DNA of 64,000 nt from Hydrogenophaga sp. (GCF_030373245.1 NZ_JAUCZF010000001.1:310001-374000); one strand, 5' to 3'; shown: positions 35,264 to 45,264, counted from the stretch's first letter. Program-made: numbers and translations. The notes: generated by a model not told the origin, from the letters alone.

Positions 35264-36100
35264 ATGAACACCCACCTCTTGCGCTCCGCCCCCGATCGCG
35301 ATCCAGCCTGGCTCGGGCGCCTGTTCTGGATCAGCGCCTTGCTGGTGGTGCTGTGGCCCTTGGGTGTGGCCACCGAGTTCAAGCCCTGGATCCTGTTCGA
35401 GCCGCGCAACCTGCAGGTCACCGGTCAGTTCCTGGGCAGTTTCTGGCCGCTCACGCTCAACGCCGAGTTCATGGGCCTGGTGCTGAAGGAAACCTGGCGC
35501 ACCGTCGCCATGGCCACGGCCGGCCTCACGCTGGCGCTGGTGGTGGCGGTGCCATTCACCCTGCTCTCGACGCGCGTGCTGTCGATCTCGGCGCTGTCGG
35601 GCACCATGGCGCGCGGGCCGGCCTGGCTGCGCCAGGGCGTGCGCTGGCTGCTGGTGTTCCTGCGCAGCATCCCCGAGCTGGTGTGGGCGCTGGTGTTCGT
35701 TCGCGTGGTCGGCCTGGGGCCGACTGCGGGCGTCCTGGCCATTGCACTCACCTACGGCGGCATGCTGGGCAAGGTGTATGGCGAAATCCTGGAAAGTGGC
35801 GAAACCCAGGCGACACAAAACCTGCTGCGCAATGGCTCGGGCCGGCTACAGGCTTTTTTCTATGGCTTGCTGCCGACCAATGCGGCCGAGCTCACCAGCT
35901 ACACCGTTTACCGCTGGGAATGCGCCATCCGCTCTTCGGTGGTGCTGGGCTTCGTGGGCGCGGGTGGCCTGGGCCAGCAGATGGACAACTCGATGAAGAT
36001 GTTCAACGGCGGCGAAGTCGCGACTTTGCTGCTGGTGTTCATCGCGCTGGTGGCGCTCGCTGATCAGGTCAGCGCGTGGTTGCGCAAGGCACTCGGATGA
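35264..36100 (+). CDS. ABC transporter permease, PhnE-like (first)
   Basis: A 278-residue inner-membrane protein with six predicted helices and an EAA loop near residue 185 (EILESGETQATQNLLRNGSG). Typical PhnE motifs include FLRSIPELVWALVFVRVVGLGP and the final GFVGAGGLGQQMDNSMKMF. Together with the next gene it would form the heterodimeric channel of the selenate/phosphonate-type importer. Separated from the ATPase gene by a 210-base stretch with a repeat; ATG 35264 lacks a strong ribosome site. Confidence 0.88.
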   Translation: MNTHLLRSAPDRDPAWLGRLFWISALLVVLWPLGVATEFKPWILFEPRNLQVTGQFLGSFWPLTLNAEFMGLVLKETWRTVAMATAGLTLALVVAVPFTLLSTRVLSISALSGTMARGPAWLRQGVRWLLVFLRSIPELVWALVFVRVVGLGPTAGVLAIALTYGGMLGKVYGEILESGETQATQNLLRNGSGRLQAFFYGLLPTNAAELTSYTVYRWECAIRSSVVLGFVGAGGLGQQMDNSMKMFNGGEVATLLLVFIALVALADQVSAWLRKALG

Positions 36101-36156
36101 TGGGGAGCTCCCCCCTGTGCCGCTTCGCGTCTTTCCCCAGGATGCGAACTCCCGCC

Positions 36157-36227
36157 TGCGCCGCCTCGCGTCTTCCCCCCTCTCCTGCGGGATGGGGGAC
36201 CACACCAGCCGCCCGGCGAAGCCGATT
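36157..36227. repeat. Intergenic repeat, copy 2 (before second permease)
   Basis: Homologous to 35071-35141: both run TGCGCCGC-t/c-TCGCGTCTTCC, then CCCTCTCCTGCGGGA and a CCCGGC...AAGCCG end. A third, shorter copy (GCCGCTTCGCGTCTTTCCCC) lies at 36117-36136 immediately before it. Further matching words (GCACGCGCTCCG) follow both copies. Confidence 0.7.
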
Positions 36228-36302
36228 CGGCGGTGTGTGCTGCATCGGGCACGCGCTCCGGAGACTGGTTTGGTTTTCTCCCATGCGTTATGGGTTTCAG
36301 CC

Positions 36303-37130
36303 ATGACCAAACCGGTTTCTGCCAACGAGGTCTACCGCCTACCGCCGCCGCTGTTCAGTGCGCGCTGCAAGGCCTGCTGGTTCGTAGCTGGCTTGCTGGT
36401 GCTGATCGTGGCGAGCTTCTGGTCGCTCGATTTGCAGTGGGCACAGTTTCTTTCGCTGGATGCGGCGCGCAGCATGGGCCGATTTCTGGCGGAGTTTTTT
36501 CCGCCAGACCTGTCGCCCGAGTTCGTCACCAAAGTCGCCATTGGCGCCTGGGAAACCCTCGCCATGTCGGCGCTCGGCACCCTGCTTGCGGCCGCGCTCG
36601 GTCTGGCACTGGCTCTTCCCGCTAGCCGTCTGCACAGTGGCGACGCGGCCTGGGCCCGTGCTCCGACTCGCCTGGTGCTCAACGCCCTGCGCAGCATCCC
36701 CGAGCTGGTGTGGGCTGCTTTGCTGCTGATCTCGGCCGGACTGGGGCCTTTCGCTGGCACGCTGGCGCTGGCCCTGCACACCAGCGGCGTGCTAGGTCGC
36801 TTGTTTGCCGAGGCGATCGAGAACGCACCCGCTGGCCCGGGCGCTGCGCTGCGCGTGCAAGGCGTTGGCAACGGTCGCGTGTTTCTGTTTGCCACCTTGC
36901 CGCAGGTGCTGCCGCAACTGCTGAGCTACACGCTTTATCGGTGGGAGAACAACATCCGCGCCGCCGCCATTCTGGGTGTGGTCGGCGCAGGCGGGCTGGG
37001 CCAGTTGCTGGCGTTTCACATGGGCCTGTTTCAAATGAACAAAACCGCCACCGTGCTGGCTGCCATGCTGCTGCTGGTGGGACTGGTGGACGCGCTGAGC
37101 AACCTGTCGCGCCGCCTCTTGACGAGATAA
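36303..37130 (+). CDS. ABC transporter permease, PhnE-like (second)
   Basis: A 275-residue permease with six helices, similar in layout to the previous one: ALRSIPELVWAALLLISAGLGP, an EAA loop at AIENAPAGPGAALRVQGVGNG and VVGAGGLGQLLAFHMGLFQ. ATG 36303 starts MTKPVSANE; the frame runs on upstream through the repeat but that part is not conserved. The SMR-type gene starts four bases downstream, which ties it to the transport operon. Confidence 0.88.
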   Translation: MTKPVSANEVYRLPPPLFSARCKACWFVAGLLVLIVASFWSLDLQWAQFLSLDAARSMGRFLAEFFPPDLSPEFVTKVAIGAWETLAMSALGTLLAAALGLALALPASRLHSGDAAWARAPTRLVLNALRSIPELVWAALLLISAGLGPFAGTLALALHTSGVLGRLFAEAIENAPAGPGAALRVQGVGNGRVFLFATLPQVLPQLLSYTLYRWENNIRAAAILGVVGAGGLGQLLAFHMGLFQMNKTATVLAAMLLLVGLVDALSNLSRRLLTR

Positions 37131-37134
37131 CACC

Positions 37135-37485
37135 ATGCTGAACCTCACCGTTGCCCAAGCCTGGGCCGTGCTGTCCGGTGCCATCCTGCTCGAAGTCGCA
37201 GGCACCACCTGCATGCGGCTGTCCGAGGGCTTCACCCGGCTCACGCCCTCGATCCTGATCTTCGTCTTTTATGCGATGTCGTTTGCGCTCAACACCTTGG
37301 TGATCCGGGTGCTCGGCCTGAGCGTGGTCTATGGCGTGTGGTCGGGCGTGGGCACGGTGCTCACCGCGCTGATCGGTGTGTACTACTTCAAAGAACCGGC
37401 AACGGCCATCAAGCTGGTGAGCATCGGCCTGATCGTCATCGGCGTCTTGGGCCTGCACTCGGCATCGCGCATCCCGTCAGCGTAA
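37135..37485 (+). CDS. Small multidrug resistance (SMR/EmrE-like) transporter
   Basis: A 116-residue protein with four membrane helices. The proton/substrate-coupling Glu of SMR proteins is present in the first helix (ILLEVAGTTCMRLSEGF), and the C-terminal ALIGVYYFKEPATAIKLVSIGLIVIGVLGL is typical. SMR pumps export small cations such as quaternary ammonium compounds. Ergothioneine, selenoneine and hercynine are trimethylammonium betaines, so export or import of such a compound is a tempting inference from its place between the importer and egtB. Confidence 0.87.
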   Translation: MLNLTVAQAWAVLSGAILLEVAGTTCMRLSEGFTRLTPSILIFVFYAMSFALNTLVIRVLGLSVVYGVWSGVGTVLTALIGVYYFKEPATAIKLVSIGLIVIGVLGLHSASRIPSA

Positions 37486-37516
37486 GGTCTTGGCGCATTG
37501 AGCGACGAATGCACAC

Positions 37517-38146
37517 ATGACCGACAACGAACTCTCCATCGAACGTTACCGAACCAAGGCGGCAGGCTACGACGCCTCGGCCGAGTTCACCATGCCGCTG
37601 CGCCGGCGCACCATCGCGCTGCTCAAGCTGCAGCCCGGCCAGACGGTGCTCGATGTGGGTGCTGGAACCGGTCTGAGCTACGCGCTGCTGCGCCAGGGCG
37701 TGGGTGAACAAGGGCGGGTGCTGGGCTTTGAACAAAGCCCGGAGATGTTTGCAGTGGGGCAGCAGCGGGTGGAGAAGGAAGGCTGGGCCAATGTGTGGCA
37801 CACCAACCAGCCAGCCGAAACCGTGGTGCTGCCGGGCCTGGCCGACGCGGTGCTGTTCAACTACACGCACGACATCTGCCGCACGCCCGAGGCGGTGGCC
37901 AACATCTTTCGCCAGGTGAAGCCCGGCGCGCGCGTGGCGATGGCCGGTATCAAGTTTTTTCCGTGGTGGACCGGCCCGCTGAACCTGCTGGCCTGGCTCA
38001 AAAACCGACCGTACAACGCCAGGGCGGCCGATCTCTGGTCGCCCTGGAGCCTGGTGGCCGAGCGTTGCGACGGCTTTGAATGGCAAAGCACGCAATGGGG
38101 CATGGGCTACATCGCCAGCGCCACCTATCGAGGAGACCGATCATGA
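37517..38146 (+). CDS. SAM-dependent methyltransferase in the egt locus
   Basis: A 209-residue class I methyltransferase: motif I VLDVGAGTGLSYALL (residues 43-57), acidic motif II GFEQSPEMFAVG and motif post-III NIFRQVKPGARVAMAG. Its stop overlaps the egtB ATG, so translation is coupled. It is not EgtD-like; a histidine or thiol/selenol methyl acceptor is possible, but the residues do not decide. Methylation of ergothioneine or selenoneine (S- or Se-methyl) would be a testable idea. Confidence 0.85.
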   Translation: MTDNELSIERYRTKAAGYDASAEFTMPLRRRTIALLKLQPGQTVLDVGAGTGLSYALLRQGVGEQGRVLGFEQSPEMFAVGQQRVEKEGWANVWHTNQPAETVVLPGLADAVLFNYTHDICRTPEAVANIFRQVKPGARVAMAGIKFFPWWTGPLNLLAWLKNRPYNARAADLWSPWSLVAERCDGFEWQSTQWGMGYIASATYRGDRS

Positions 38147-39441
38147 CCGCACCCGTCCCACAATCCCGACCCGACTCCCCGCTGGCAAAGCGCTACGCAG
38201 AGGTGCGCGCGCAAACGCTGGCCCTTGCCGCGCCCTTGTCCGAGGCCGACTGCCAGGTCCAGTCCATGCCCGACGCCAGCCCCACCAAATGGCACCTGGC
38301 CCACGTCACGTGGTTTTTCGAGACCTTCATTCTCGAGCGATTCGAAGCGAACTTCCAGCCGTTTCACGAGGCGTACCGGGTGCTGTTCAACAGCTATTAC
38401 CAGGGCGTGGGCGATCAACATCCTCGCCCGCAGCGCGGCCTCATCACCCGTCCCGACCTCACCGACATCAAGGCCTACCGCGCACAGGTGGATGCGCGCA
38501 TGGCGACGCTGCTCGCCCGGCCCGCGTCCGACGAGCTGGCCGAGCTCGTCACGCTGGGCCTGCATCACGAACAGCAGCACCAGGAACTGCTGCTGACCGA
38601 CATCAAGCACCTCTTGGCGCAGAACCCGCTGGCGCCGGTGTACCGAGCGCCCTGGCCGCTGTCCAGCGTGGCCAGCGTGCCCGCGCAATGGGTCGGTTTT
38701 GCTGGCGGCACGGTGCAGATCGGTCACAAGGGCGACGGGTTTTCGTTCGACAACGAACTCCCGCGTCACGCCGTGCTGCTTGCGCCCTACGCGCTGTCCA
38801 ACCGGCTGGTGACCCACGGCGAGTGGCTGGCCTTCATGGAGGATGGCGGCTACACCGATGCGCGCTGGTGGATGGCAGCCGGGTGGGACTGGGTGCTGGC
38901 ACAGCGCGCGCAAGCACCGCTGTACTGGCAGACCGATGGCGACGGGGGATGGACCAACTTCACCCTGCACGGGCGCGCGCCCATCGACCCCCACACCCCG
39001 GTGGTGCACATCAACTGGTTCGAGGCAGACGCTTACGCCCGCTGGCGCAGCGCGCAAGACGGCGAGGCGATCCGCCTGCCGACCGAAGCCGAGTGGGAAC
39101 ACGCCGCCGAAGCATCGGGCGCTGCCTGGACCGAACACGGCAACTTCTCGGAGAGCCGCGCGCTGCACCCCATGCCGCCACCGCGCGCCCGCGCCGGTTT
39201 GCTGCAGATGGGCGGCGACGTCTGGGAGTGGACCGCCAGCAGCTACCTGCCCTACCCCGGCTACCGAGCCTGGGCCGGCGCGGTGGGCGAGTACAACGGG
39301 AAATTCATGATCAACCAGATGGTGCTGCGCGGCGGCTCCTGCGCCACGCCACGCAGCCACATCCGCACCAGCTACCGCAACTTTTTCCCCACCGACGCCC
39401 GCTGGCAATTCAGCGGCCTGCGCCTGGCGCGCGACGCCTGA
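38143..39441 (+). CDS. egtB: Ergothioneine biosynthesis protein EgtB (sulfoxide synthase)
   Basis: A 432-residue non-heme iron enzyme joining hercynine with cysteine or gamma-glutamylcysteine. DinB-like domain with iron ligands H54 (HLAHVTWFFE), H142 and H146 (HHEQQHQEL); FGE-sulfatase domain from about residue 185 (GGTVQIGHKGDGFSFDNELPRH, VHINWFEADAYARW, LPTEAEWEHAAE, GDVWEWTASSYLPYPGY, RTSYRNFFPTDARWQFSG). Starts at an ATGA overlap with the methyltransferase. No egtC or egtA is seen, suggesting cysteine may be used directly, as in the shorter pathway types. Confidence 0.93.
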   Translation: MTAPVPQSRPDSPLAKRYAEVRAQTLALAAPLSEADCQVQSMPDASPTKWHLAHVTWFFETFILERFEANFQPFHEAYRVLFNSYYQGVGDQHPRPQRGLITRPDLTDIKAYRAQVDARMATLLARPASDELAELVTLGLHHEQQHQELLLTDIKHLLAQNPLAPVYRAPWPLSSVASVPAQWVGFAGGTVQIGHKGDGFSFDNELPRHAVLLAPYALSNRLVTHGEWLAFMEDGGYTDARWWMAAGWDWVLAQRAQAPLYWQTDGDGGWTNFTLHGRAPIDPHTPVVHINWFEADAYARWRSAQDGEAIRLPTEAEWEHAAEASGAAWTEHGNFSESRALHPMPPPRARAGLLQMGGDVWEWTASSYLPYPGYRAWAGAVGEYNGKFMINQMVLRGGSCATPRSHIRTSYRNFFPTDARWQFSGLRLARDA

Positions 39442-39460
39442 TCCACCCCAGGAGATCTCC

Positions 39461-40111
39461 ATGAACCGACGCCAAACCCTCTTGTCCCTGCTCTGCAGCG
39501 CCGCCCTGCTCGGCACCGGCCTGCCCGCCACCTCCCAGGCAGCTGGCAACGCCGACCAGGGCCCGCCGTTTCGCACCATGAGCGACGCTGGCGCCGAGCG
39601 CCTGATGCTCTTGGGCTACGACCCAGTCGCCTACTTCACGCAGAACGCCGCCGTGCTGGGCAACCCGGCGATCCAGAGCGAGCACCAGGGCGTGACCTGG
39701 CGCTTCGCCAGTGCCGAAAACCAGGCCCTGTTTCTGCGCGACCCCACGCAGTACATGCCGCAGTTCGGCGGCTTCTGCGCCAACGGCATCAACTACGCCG
39801 TGCCCTGGGGCGCGGGCGGTGGCCCCAACACCTGGCGCATCTACCGCGGCAAGCTCTACGTGTTCGGTGGCCAGTCCTCACGTGACCACTTTGAAATGGC
39901 CACCGAGGAAAACCTCAAACTCGCCCACCAGCTCTGGCGCGACGAAATCGCTGGCTCCAACGCCGTGTTCGTGCGCTACAAACGCCTGATCTTCCGCGTG
40001 CCGCACTACAAGAGCGACGGCGCGCTGCAGGCCGAGTGGGAAGCCAAACTGGCCGCGGGCACACTGCCGGTGATGCCGGGGCAACCCCAGGTGGTGCCGG
40101 CCGCGCCCTGA
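39461..40111 (+). CDS. Secreted YHS-domain protein (first paralogue)
   Basis: A 216-residue exported protein, signal peptide 1-28 (ending SQA-A). The YHS core is LLGYDPVAYFTQNAAVLGNP...FASAENQALFLRDPTQYMPQFGGFC, a module common in metal-related proteins, followed by the family tail AVPWG...YRGKLYVFGG and FRVPHYKSDGAL. A close paralogue lies at 54764-55369. It starts 20 bases after egtB, with AGGAG, so it may share the egt transcript. Metal binding is possible through the YHS Cys but unproved. Confidence 0.87.
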   Translation: MNRRQTLLSLLCSAALLGTGLPATSQAAGNADQGPPFRTMSDAGAERLMLLGYDPVAYFTQNAAVLGNPAIQSEHQGVTWRFASAENQALFLRDPTQYMPQFGGFCANGINYAVPWGAGGGPNTWRIYRGKLYVFGGQSSRDHFEMATEENLKLAHQLWRDEIAGSNAVFVRYKRLIFRVPHYKSDGALQAEWEAKLAAGTLPVMPGQPQVVPAAP

Positions 40112-40325
40112 GGCAGGGGAGATTTTTGCCGAAGACTGCGCAGGCGCACTCGGTTGGTCAACACCGCAGCGCGTGGTCAAGTGGGTGGCTGGTCGGATCT
40201 CGAACCTGAACTTCGCCAAGTCCGAAACGATGGCGAAGTCGGGGGCTTGGGCACTGCACAGGCCTCGAACGGCGTCGCTGGCCTGAGCGCACCCAGTACA
40301 GCCCATGCCGCTGCGTGAGCTCCGG

Positions 40326-40763
40326 TCACTTCCAGGCGCCAGCACTCGCATTTGACAGCGCCCGGTTGCGAGGCGCTTGCTGGCGAGCAAACGCCTCCAG
40401 GGAGGGAGTTCCCAGGTCTCCTGGACAGCGGAATCTCGCCGGCCTTTTCCCCAGCAAAGACGGCGCAATTTGCCCCTCGAAGAGGGGCCAGAGCGCATTC
40501 ACTTTCTGCATGGCGATCCGCTCGCCCCAGATCCGCGACAGTTGCTGGTGCAGATTGGTGCGCAAGAACCACAGGCTCCTGACGTCAGAGGCGACCAGCA
40601 GATGCCTCCGCACGCGATCGCATTCAAGGCTGTGGCCCATGGCCGGAAGCAGACTGAGCATTTCCTGGCGGATATGCCCCAGCGTAGAAGGGTTGCCAGC
40701 TTTGCCCGATGCTTGCTTCAGCCGTTGGGCGAAGGTGTCGGCGACGGTACTGAAGAAGTGCAT
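40326..40763 (-). CDS. Hypothetical protein of the ECF regulon
   Basis: A 145-residue protein (MHFFSTVADTFAQRLKQA...) with no recognised domain, no signal peptide and no membrane helix; the middle (LLVASDVRSLWFLRTNLHQQLSRIWGER) looks helical and basic. The C-terminal 40 residues are less protein-like. It is supported as a real gene by a good GGAATAAA/GTTCTCA promoter 40 bases upstream of ATG 40763 and by its divergence from the Ser/Asn-rich gene, which has the same promoter type. Confidence 0.6.
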   Translation of the reverse strand: MHFFSTVADTFAQRLKQASGKAGNPSTLGHIRQEMLSLLPAMGHSLECDRVRRHLLVASDVRSLWFLRTNLHQQLSRIWGERIAMQKVNALWPLFEGQIAPSLLGKRPARFRCPGDLGTPSLEAFARQQAPRNRALSNASAGAWK

Positions 40764-40804
40764 GGTGGTGGTTCTCTGTAGCGGGCCAACGTGACCTGTT
40801 GACA

Positions 40805-40833
40805 TGAGAACGAACCAGCTCAGGATTTATTCC
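40805..40833 (-). promoter_or_regulatory. ECF promoter, copy 1 (for 40326-40763)
   Basis: Minus strand: GGAATAAA (40833-40826), 14 bases, GTTCTCA (40811-40805). Same as the other copies in this window apart from one -10 base. Expected start of transcription near 40798, giving a leader of about 35 bases. Confidence 0.75.
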
Positions 40834-40932
40834 GAAGAAACAAAGATGCATGGGACTTGAAGCGCCTTCGCCGCATGAAAGGTTGCCACGGCTGCACAAC
40901 GGCAAATGCGGACAAATGCTTACAAGCACGAT

Positions 40933-40961
40933 GGAATAGCCCGCCTCGCCAATCGTTGTCA
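40933..40961 (+). promoter_or_regulatory. ECF promoter, copy 2 (for the Ser/Asn-repeat gene)
   Basis: GGAATAGC (40933-40940), 14 bases, GTTGTCA (40955-40961). Points towards ATG 41073 about 105 bases beyond the expected start. Forms a divergent pair with copy 1. Confidence 0.75.
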
Positions 40962-41072
40962 GTGCACACCGGTTACGACCAGCAAATGTCGAACCTGGTG
41001 TCTTCGCGGAGCACCGTACCGAATGGTTACGCGCACTCCATCTTCTGACGATCAACGCAAGAGAGGTACAGC

Positions 41073-41528
41073 ATGAACACGAAACACACGGCTTTGGTGA
41101 CGGCAGCGATGGTGGGGGCGCTCAGTGTCACCGCTGCGCAGGCAGACGACGCCAAGGACGAACGCCGCGCCCTCACACCGGTGCACGGCTTCTTCAACGC
41201 CTGGGAGCGGGGTCTGACCTCCGCGGCTCGCAGCATCGGACTGGACAACGAGCGGCGCGGCCGCGACGGCGCTGGCGCGGGCACTCGCGGCTCCTCCAAT
41301 TCCAGCGTGAACAGCTCAAGCAACCGCAGCTCCAACAGCTCGAGCAATTCCAGCTCGAACCGTTCATCGAACAGCTCTTCGAACTCCAGCTCCAACCGCT
41401 CCTCAAACAGCTCTTCAAACTCCAGCTCTAACAGCTCTTCGAACAGCTCTTCGAATTCCAGCTCCAACAGCTCTTCGAACTCGGGCTCGAACAGTTCGTC
41501 CAATTCGAGCTCGAACACCAGCAACTGA
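41073..41528 (+). CDS. Secreted Ser/Asn-repeat protein
   Basis: A 151-residue protein: signal peptide 1-24 (ending AQA-D), a short globular part (residues 25-72, with PVHGFFNAWERGLTSAARSIG), then residues 74-151 consist almost only of SSNSSSN and SSNRSSN units, about 11 in tandem. The repeat DNA (AGCTCGAACAGC-like) favours codon variants of Ser and Asn. It would be an extended, hydrophilic surface or matrix protein. Regulated by the ECF promoter at 40933. AGAGAGGTA lies 5' of the ATG. No family known to me. Confidence 0.72.
   Translation: MNTKHTALVTAAMVGALSVTAAQADDAKDERRALTPVHGFFNAWERGLTSAARSIGLDNERRGRDGAGAGTRGSSNSSVNSSSNRSSNSSSNSSSNRSSNSSSNSSSNRSSNSSSNSSSNSSSNSSSNSSSNSSSNSGSNSSSNSSSNTSN
41297..41525 (+). 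repeat. Tandem repeat encoding the Ser/Asn tail
   Basis: A run of imperfect 21-base units (Ser-Ser-Asn-Ser-Ser-Ser-Asn/Arg) coding for residues 76-151 of the secreted protein. Arg replaces Ser at three regularly spaced places in the first half. Unit number is likely to vary between strains. Confidence 0.75.
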
Positions 41529-41589
41529 TCGACACGGCTGGCGTGCTGTCCTGCAGGCCCGCGCCGCCGTTTCCCTTCGAGGCCCAACC

Positions 41590-42294
41590 ATGTCCGTTTC
41601 AGACCTTGCTCCCATCGAATTCCTCTGCGCACCTGAAGATCTGGGCGTCATCGCGGCGCCCGTCCCTGCGCGCGAGGCCATGCCCGAATGGTTTCGTCGC
41701 CTCGCACCGGTCGACAAGCACCACCTGTCGACCACCGACAACGCGCTCACTGTCAAGCGTTGCATGCCGTTCCTGGACGCCCTCATGGCCGGCTGGATCC
41801 TGCCGCTGGCGGCCACGGTGCGCATCGACATCCGTGACAACGGGCAGACGGTGGACACCGGCTGGGACTTCGACAAGACCATGGTCAGCAACCACCACGC
41901 TTACCAGGTCAACGGCCACCCGATGCAGCCGCGCCCCCCTTGCAAGTTCCACAACCACTGGACCATCCGCACGCCCAAGGGCTGGAGCTGCCTGTTCGTT
42001 CCGCCCATGAACCAGCCCAACGGGGTGATCGAAATCGCTGCGGGCATCGTGGACACCGACGAGTACACGTCTCTGATCAACTTCCCCTTCTTTGCCACCG
42101 CGCCCGATGGCCTGTATACGCTGGAGAAAGGCACGCCGCTGGTACAGGTGATTCCGTTTCGCCGCGACGATCTGCAGTTGCCCGGATTGGTCCGTGCCGA
42201 AACCGCCGCCGAGGCGGCCGAGCGGCAGCGCATCCAGCGCGCGACCGGCGCGGGCGAAGGCTGGTACCGCAAGGAAGCCAGAGAGCGCCGCTGA
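41590..42294 (+). CDS. DUF6065-family protein
   Basis: A 234-residue cytoplasmic protein with the DUF6065 features: N-terminal IEFLCAPEDLGVIAAPVPAREAMPEWFRRL, a CMPFLDALMAGWILPLAAT segment, HAYQVNGHPM, KFHNHWTIRTPKGWSCLFVPPMNQP and VIPFRRDDLQ. Members occur singly in proteobacteria and phages; function unknown. ATG 41590 begins 61 bases after the Ser/Asn-repeat gene and could be co-transcribed from the same ECF promoter. Confidence 0.8.
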   Translation: MSVSDLAPIEFLCAPEDLGVIAAPVPAREAMPEWFRRLAPVDKHHLSTTDNALTVKRCMPFLDALMAGWILPLAATVRIDIRDNGQTVDTGWDFDKTMVSNHHAYQVNGHPMQPRPPCKFHNHWTIRTPKGWSCLFVPPMNQPNGVIEIAAGIVDTDEYTSLINFPFFATAPDGLYTLEKGTPLVQVIPFRRDDLQLPGLVRAETAAEAAERQRIQRATGAGEGWYRKEARERR

Positions 42295-42456
42295 AGTGCG
42301 CGCCTGCTGGCGCGCGCCTTGCGCGTTCCATCGCTACTGAGCGGGCGTGCTGAAGTCGACACCCCGGTCAAGGCGGTCATCACCGCCCTTGGTCAAGGAC
42401 TTCGGTTTCGTTCGCACTTCCCGGTCTCACGGCCAAACCGACGGTGCGGCTTCGCA
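42295..42456. other. Intergenic stretch between convergent genes
   Basis: About 160 bases. It opens with an inverted repeat GCGCGC-ctgctg-GCGCGC (42299-42316) that may end the DUF6065 transcript; there is no T-run. Nothing else recognised. Confidence 0.4.
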
Positions 42457-43709
42457 TCAGGGCAATCGGGATGGGCGAAGCAAAGCTCGGTAGGCCTGTA
42501 TCGCCGCCAACGCATGTTGCACGTAGTCGATCCGGATCTCGCTGGCGCGAGGATCGGCTGAAAAGCAGCTGGGCGTGACGCGGCTGAAAGCGCCTTTCAC
42601 AGGGGCGCTCTGTAGCTGCGCGTCGAGCAGAAAACGCATGCCAGCCTCGACGGCTGTGTGGACCTGGGCGTGGCGCTCACCCGCTGGCAGAAATGCGAGC
42701 AACGCAAGCAGCCCTTCAAGCCGCGTTGCCGCCGGTGTGGTGCGACCATCAGCCCCGAATCCACCCTGGGCACAAACCGGTGTCTCGCCGGGCCGCTGTT
42801 CTGCCACCATGCCTTGGGCCACGGCCAGGGCGTGGTCGGTCAGCAGCCGCTCGACACCCAGAATCCCGGTGGCTGGCTGCCAGCTGAAACCCTTGGGCAA
42901 AGCCGCCTGAAGTGCTGCTGGCGAGACCCGCTGGAGCTGGGCGGTGGCGACCAGTGCCCAGTGATCTGGCGGAGGTACGGCCTGTCCCTCCCGCTCACGC
43001 GCCAGTGCCAGCAGCGCATCGACCGCACCTTCCAGCCAGCGGGCGTCGCCGTCCAGCTCATGCAGCAGCACCAGACCCAGCGCAGCTTCCCCCGGGTAGT
43101 AGAGCGACACCCACGCCGGATCATGTTCGCCCTCGTCGAGTGCATGAAGCGAGTGAAACAACCCATCTGAGCGCTGCATCGAAAGAATGAAGTTGCCCAG
43201 CGCCTGCATCTCGGCCATCTCAACACCACCGGGATCCATCGGCCGCCAGCGCGCCATCGCCGCCAGCACGAGGCCTGCGCCGCCCAGTTTGGCCACCGGG
43301 TACGAGCGCTGTCCACCAATCACCTCGGGCTCAGACCAGAGCGCCAGATCGTTCGCTCCGCTGCGGGAAGGGCGCAGGCAACAGCTGCGAAGAAACCCGA
43401 AAGCCGCCTGGATGGCGATGCGCTGCTCGCGACTGGGAGCAAATTCGGCGTGGTACTCGGCCAGCGCGAGCAAGGTGCCCGCATGGCGCAAGAGGTTGTA
43501 CCGTGTCGACGGGATCGGCTGCGCCGTTGTGGCACTGCGCAAGTAGACCATCTTGCCGCTCGACCCGATTTGCGCATGCAGATAAGACGCCGCCGCATGC
43601 ATGCGCGCCTCCAGCGGCCACTCCACCCGCTGCGACGGCTCGCCGCTCCAGGTCGCACCCAACCGCAACGCCAGCAGCAACGCCAGCGCCAGCCTGAGCA
43701 ATCTGCGGT

Positions 43710-43719
<10 letters not shown>
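42457..43719 (-). CDS. Secreted protein of unknown function, possibly an alpha/alpha-toroid
   Basis: A 420-residue protein with a signal peptide (1-26). The rest is almost all helical with repeated motifs (YNLLRHAGTLLALAEYH, PVAKLGGAGLVLAAMARW, YYPGEAALGLVLLHELDGD, TRLEGLLALLAFLPAGE), in the manner of alpha/alpha barrel glycan-active enzymes or prenyltransferase-like toroids. No catalytic residues can be named. Its ATG (43719) overlaps the end of the S8 protease gene by 10 bases, so the two are translationally coupled and probably work on the same cell-surface substrate. Confidence 0.65.
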
Positions 43720-45062
<1,343 letters not shown>

Positions 45063-45264
45063 TCACTCCTGTTTGTCTGGTGTCCTGGCCCGCACACAGT
45101 GACCTGAACTGAAACCGGTGGATTCACACCCGGGCATGGCGCGAACCGCAGCGATCGCTGGTGCTTTCGGTGGGGCCTTCATGGCTGTCATGGGTGTGAA
45201 CACGCGGCTTCATGGGCAAGTGAATTGCGAGAAAGAACACCACGGCCTGTTCACGCCACGCAGG

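Noticed and set aside
40315..40794. Plus-strand open frame opposite the unknown 145-residue gene
   Set aside because: The minus-strand gene has a good promoter match; the plus frame has none and reads as Ser/Arg-rich filler.
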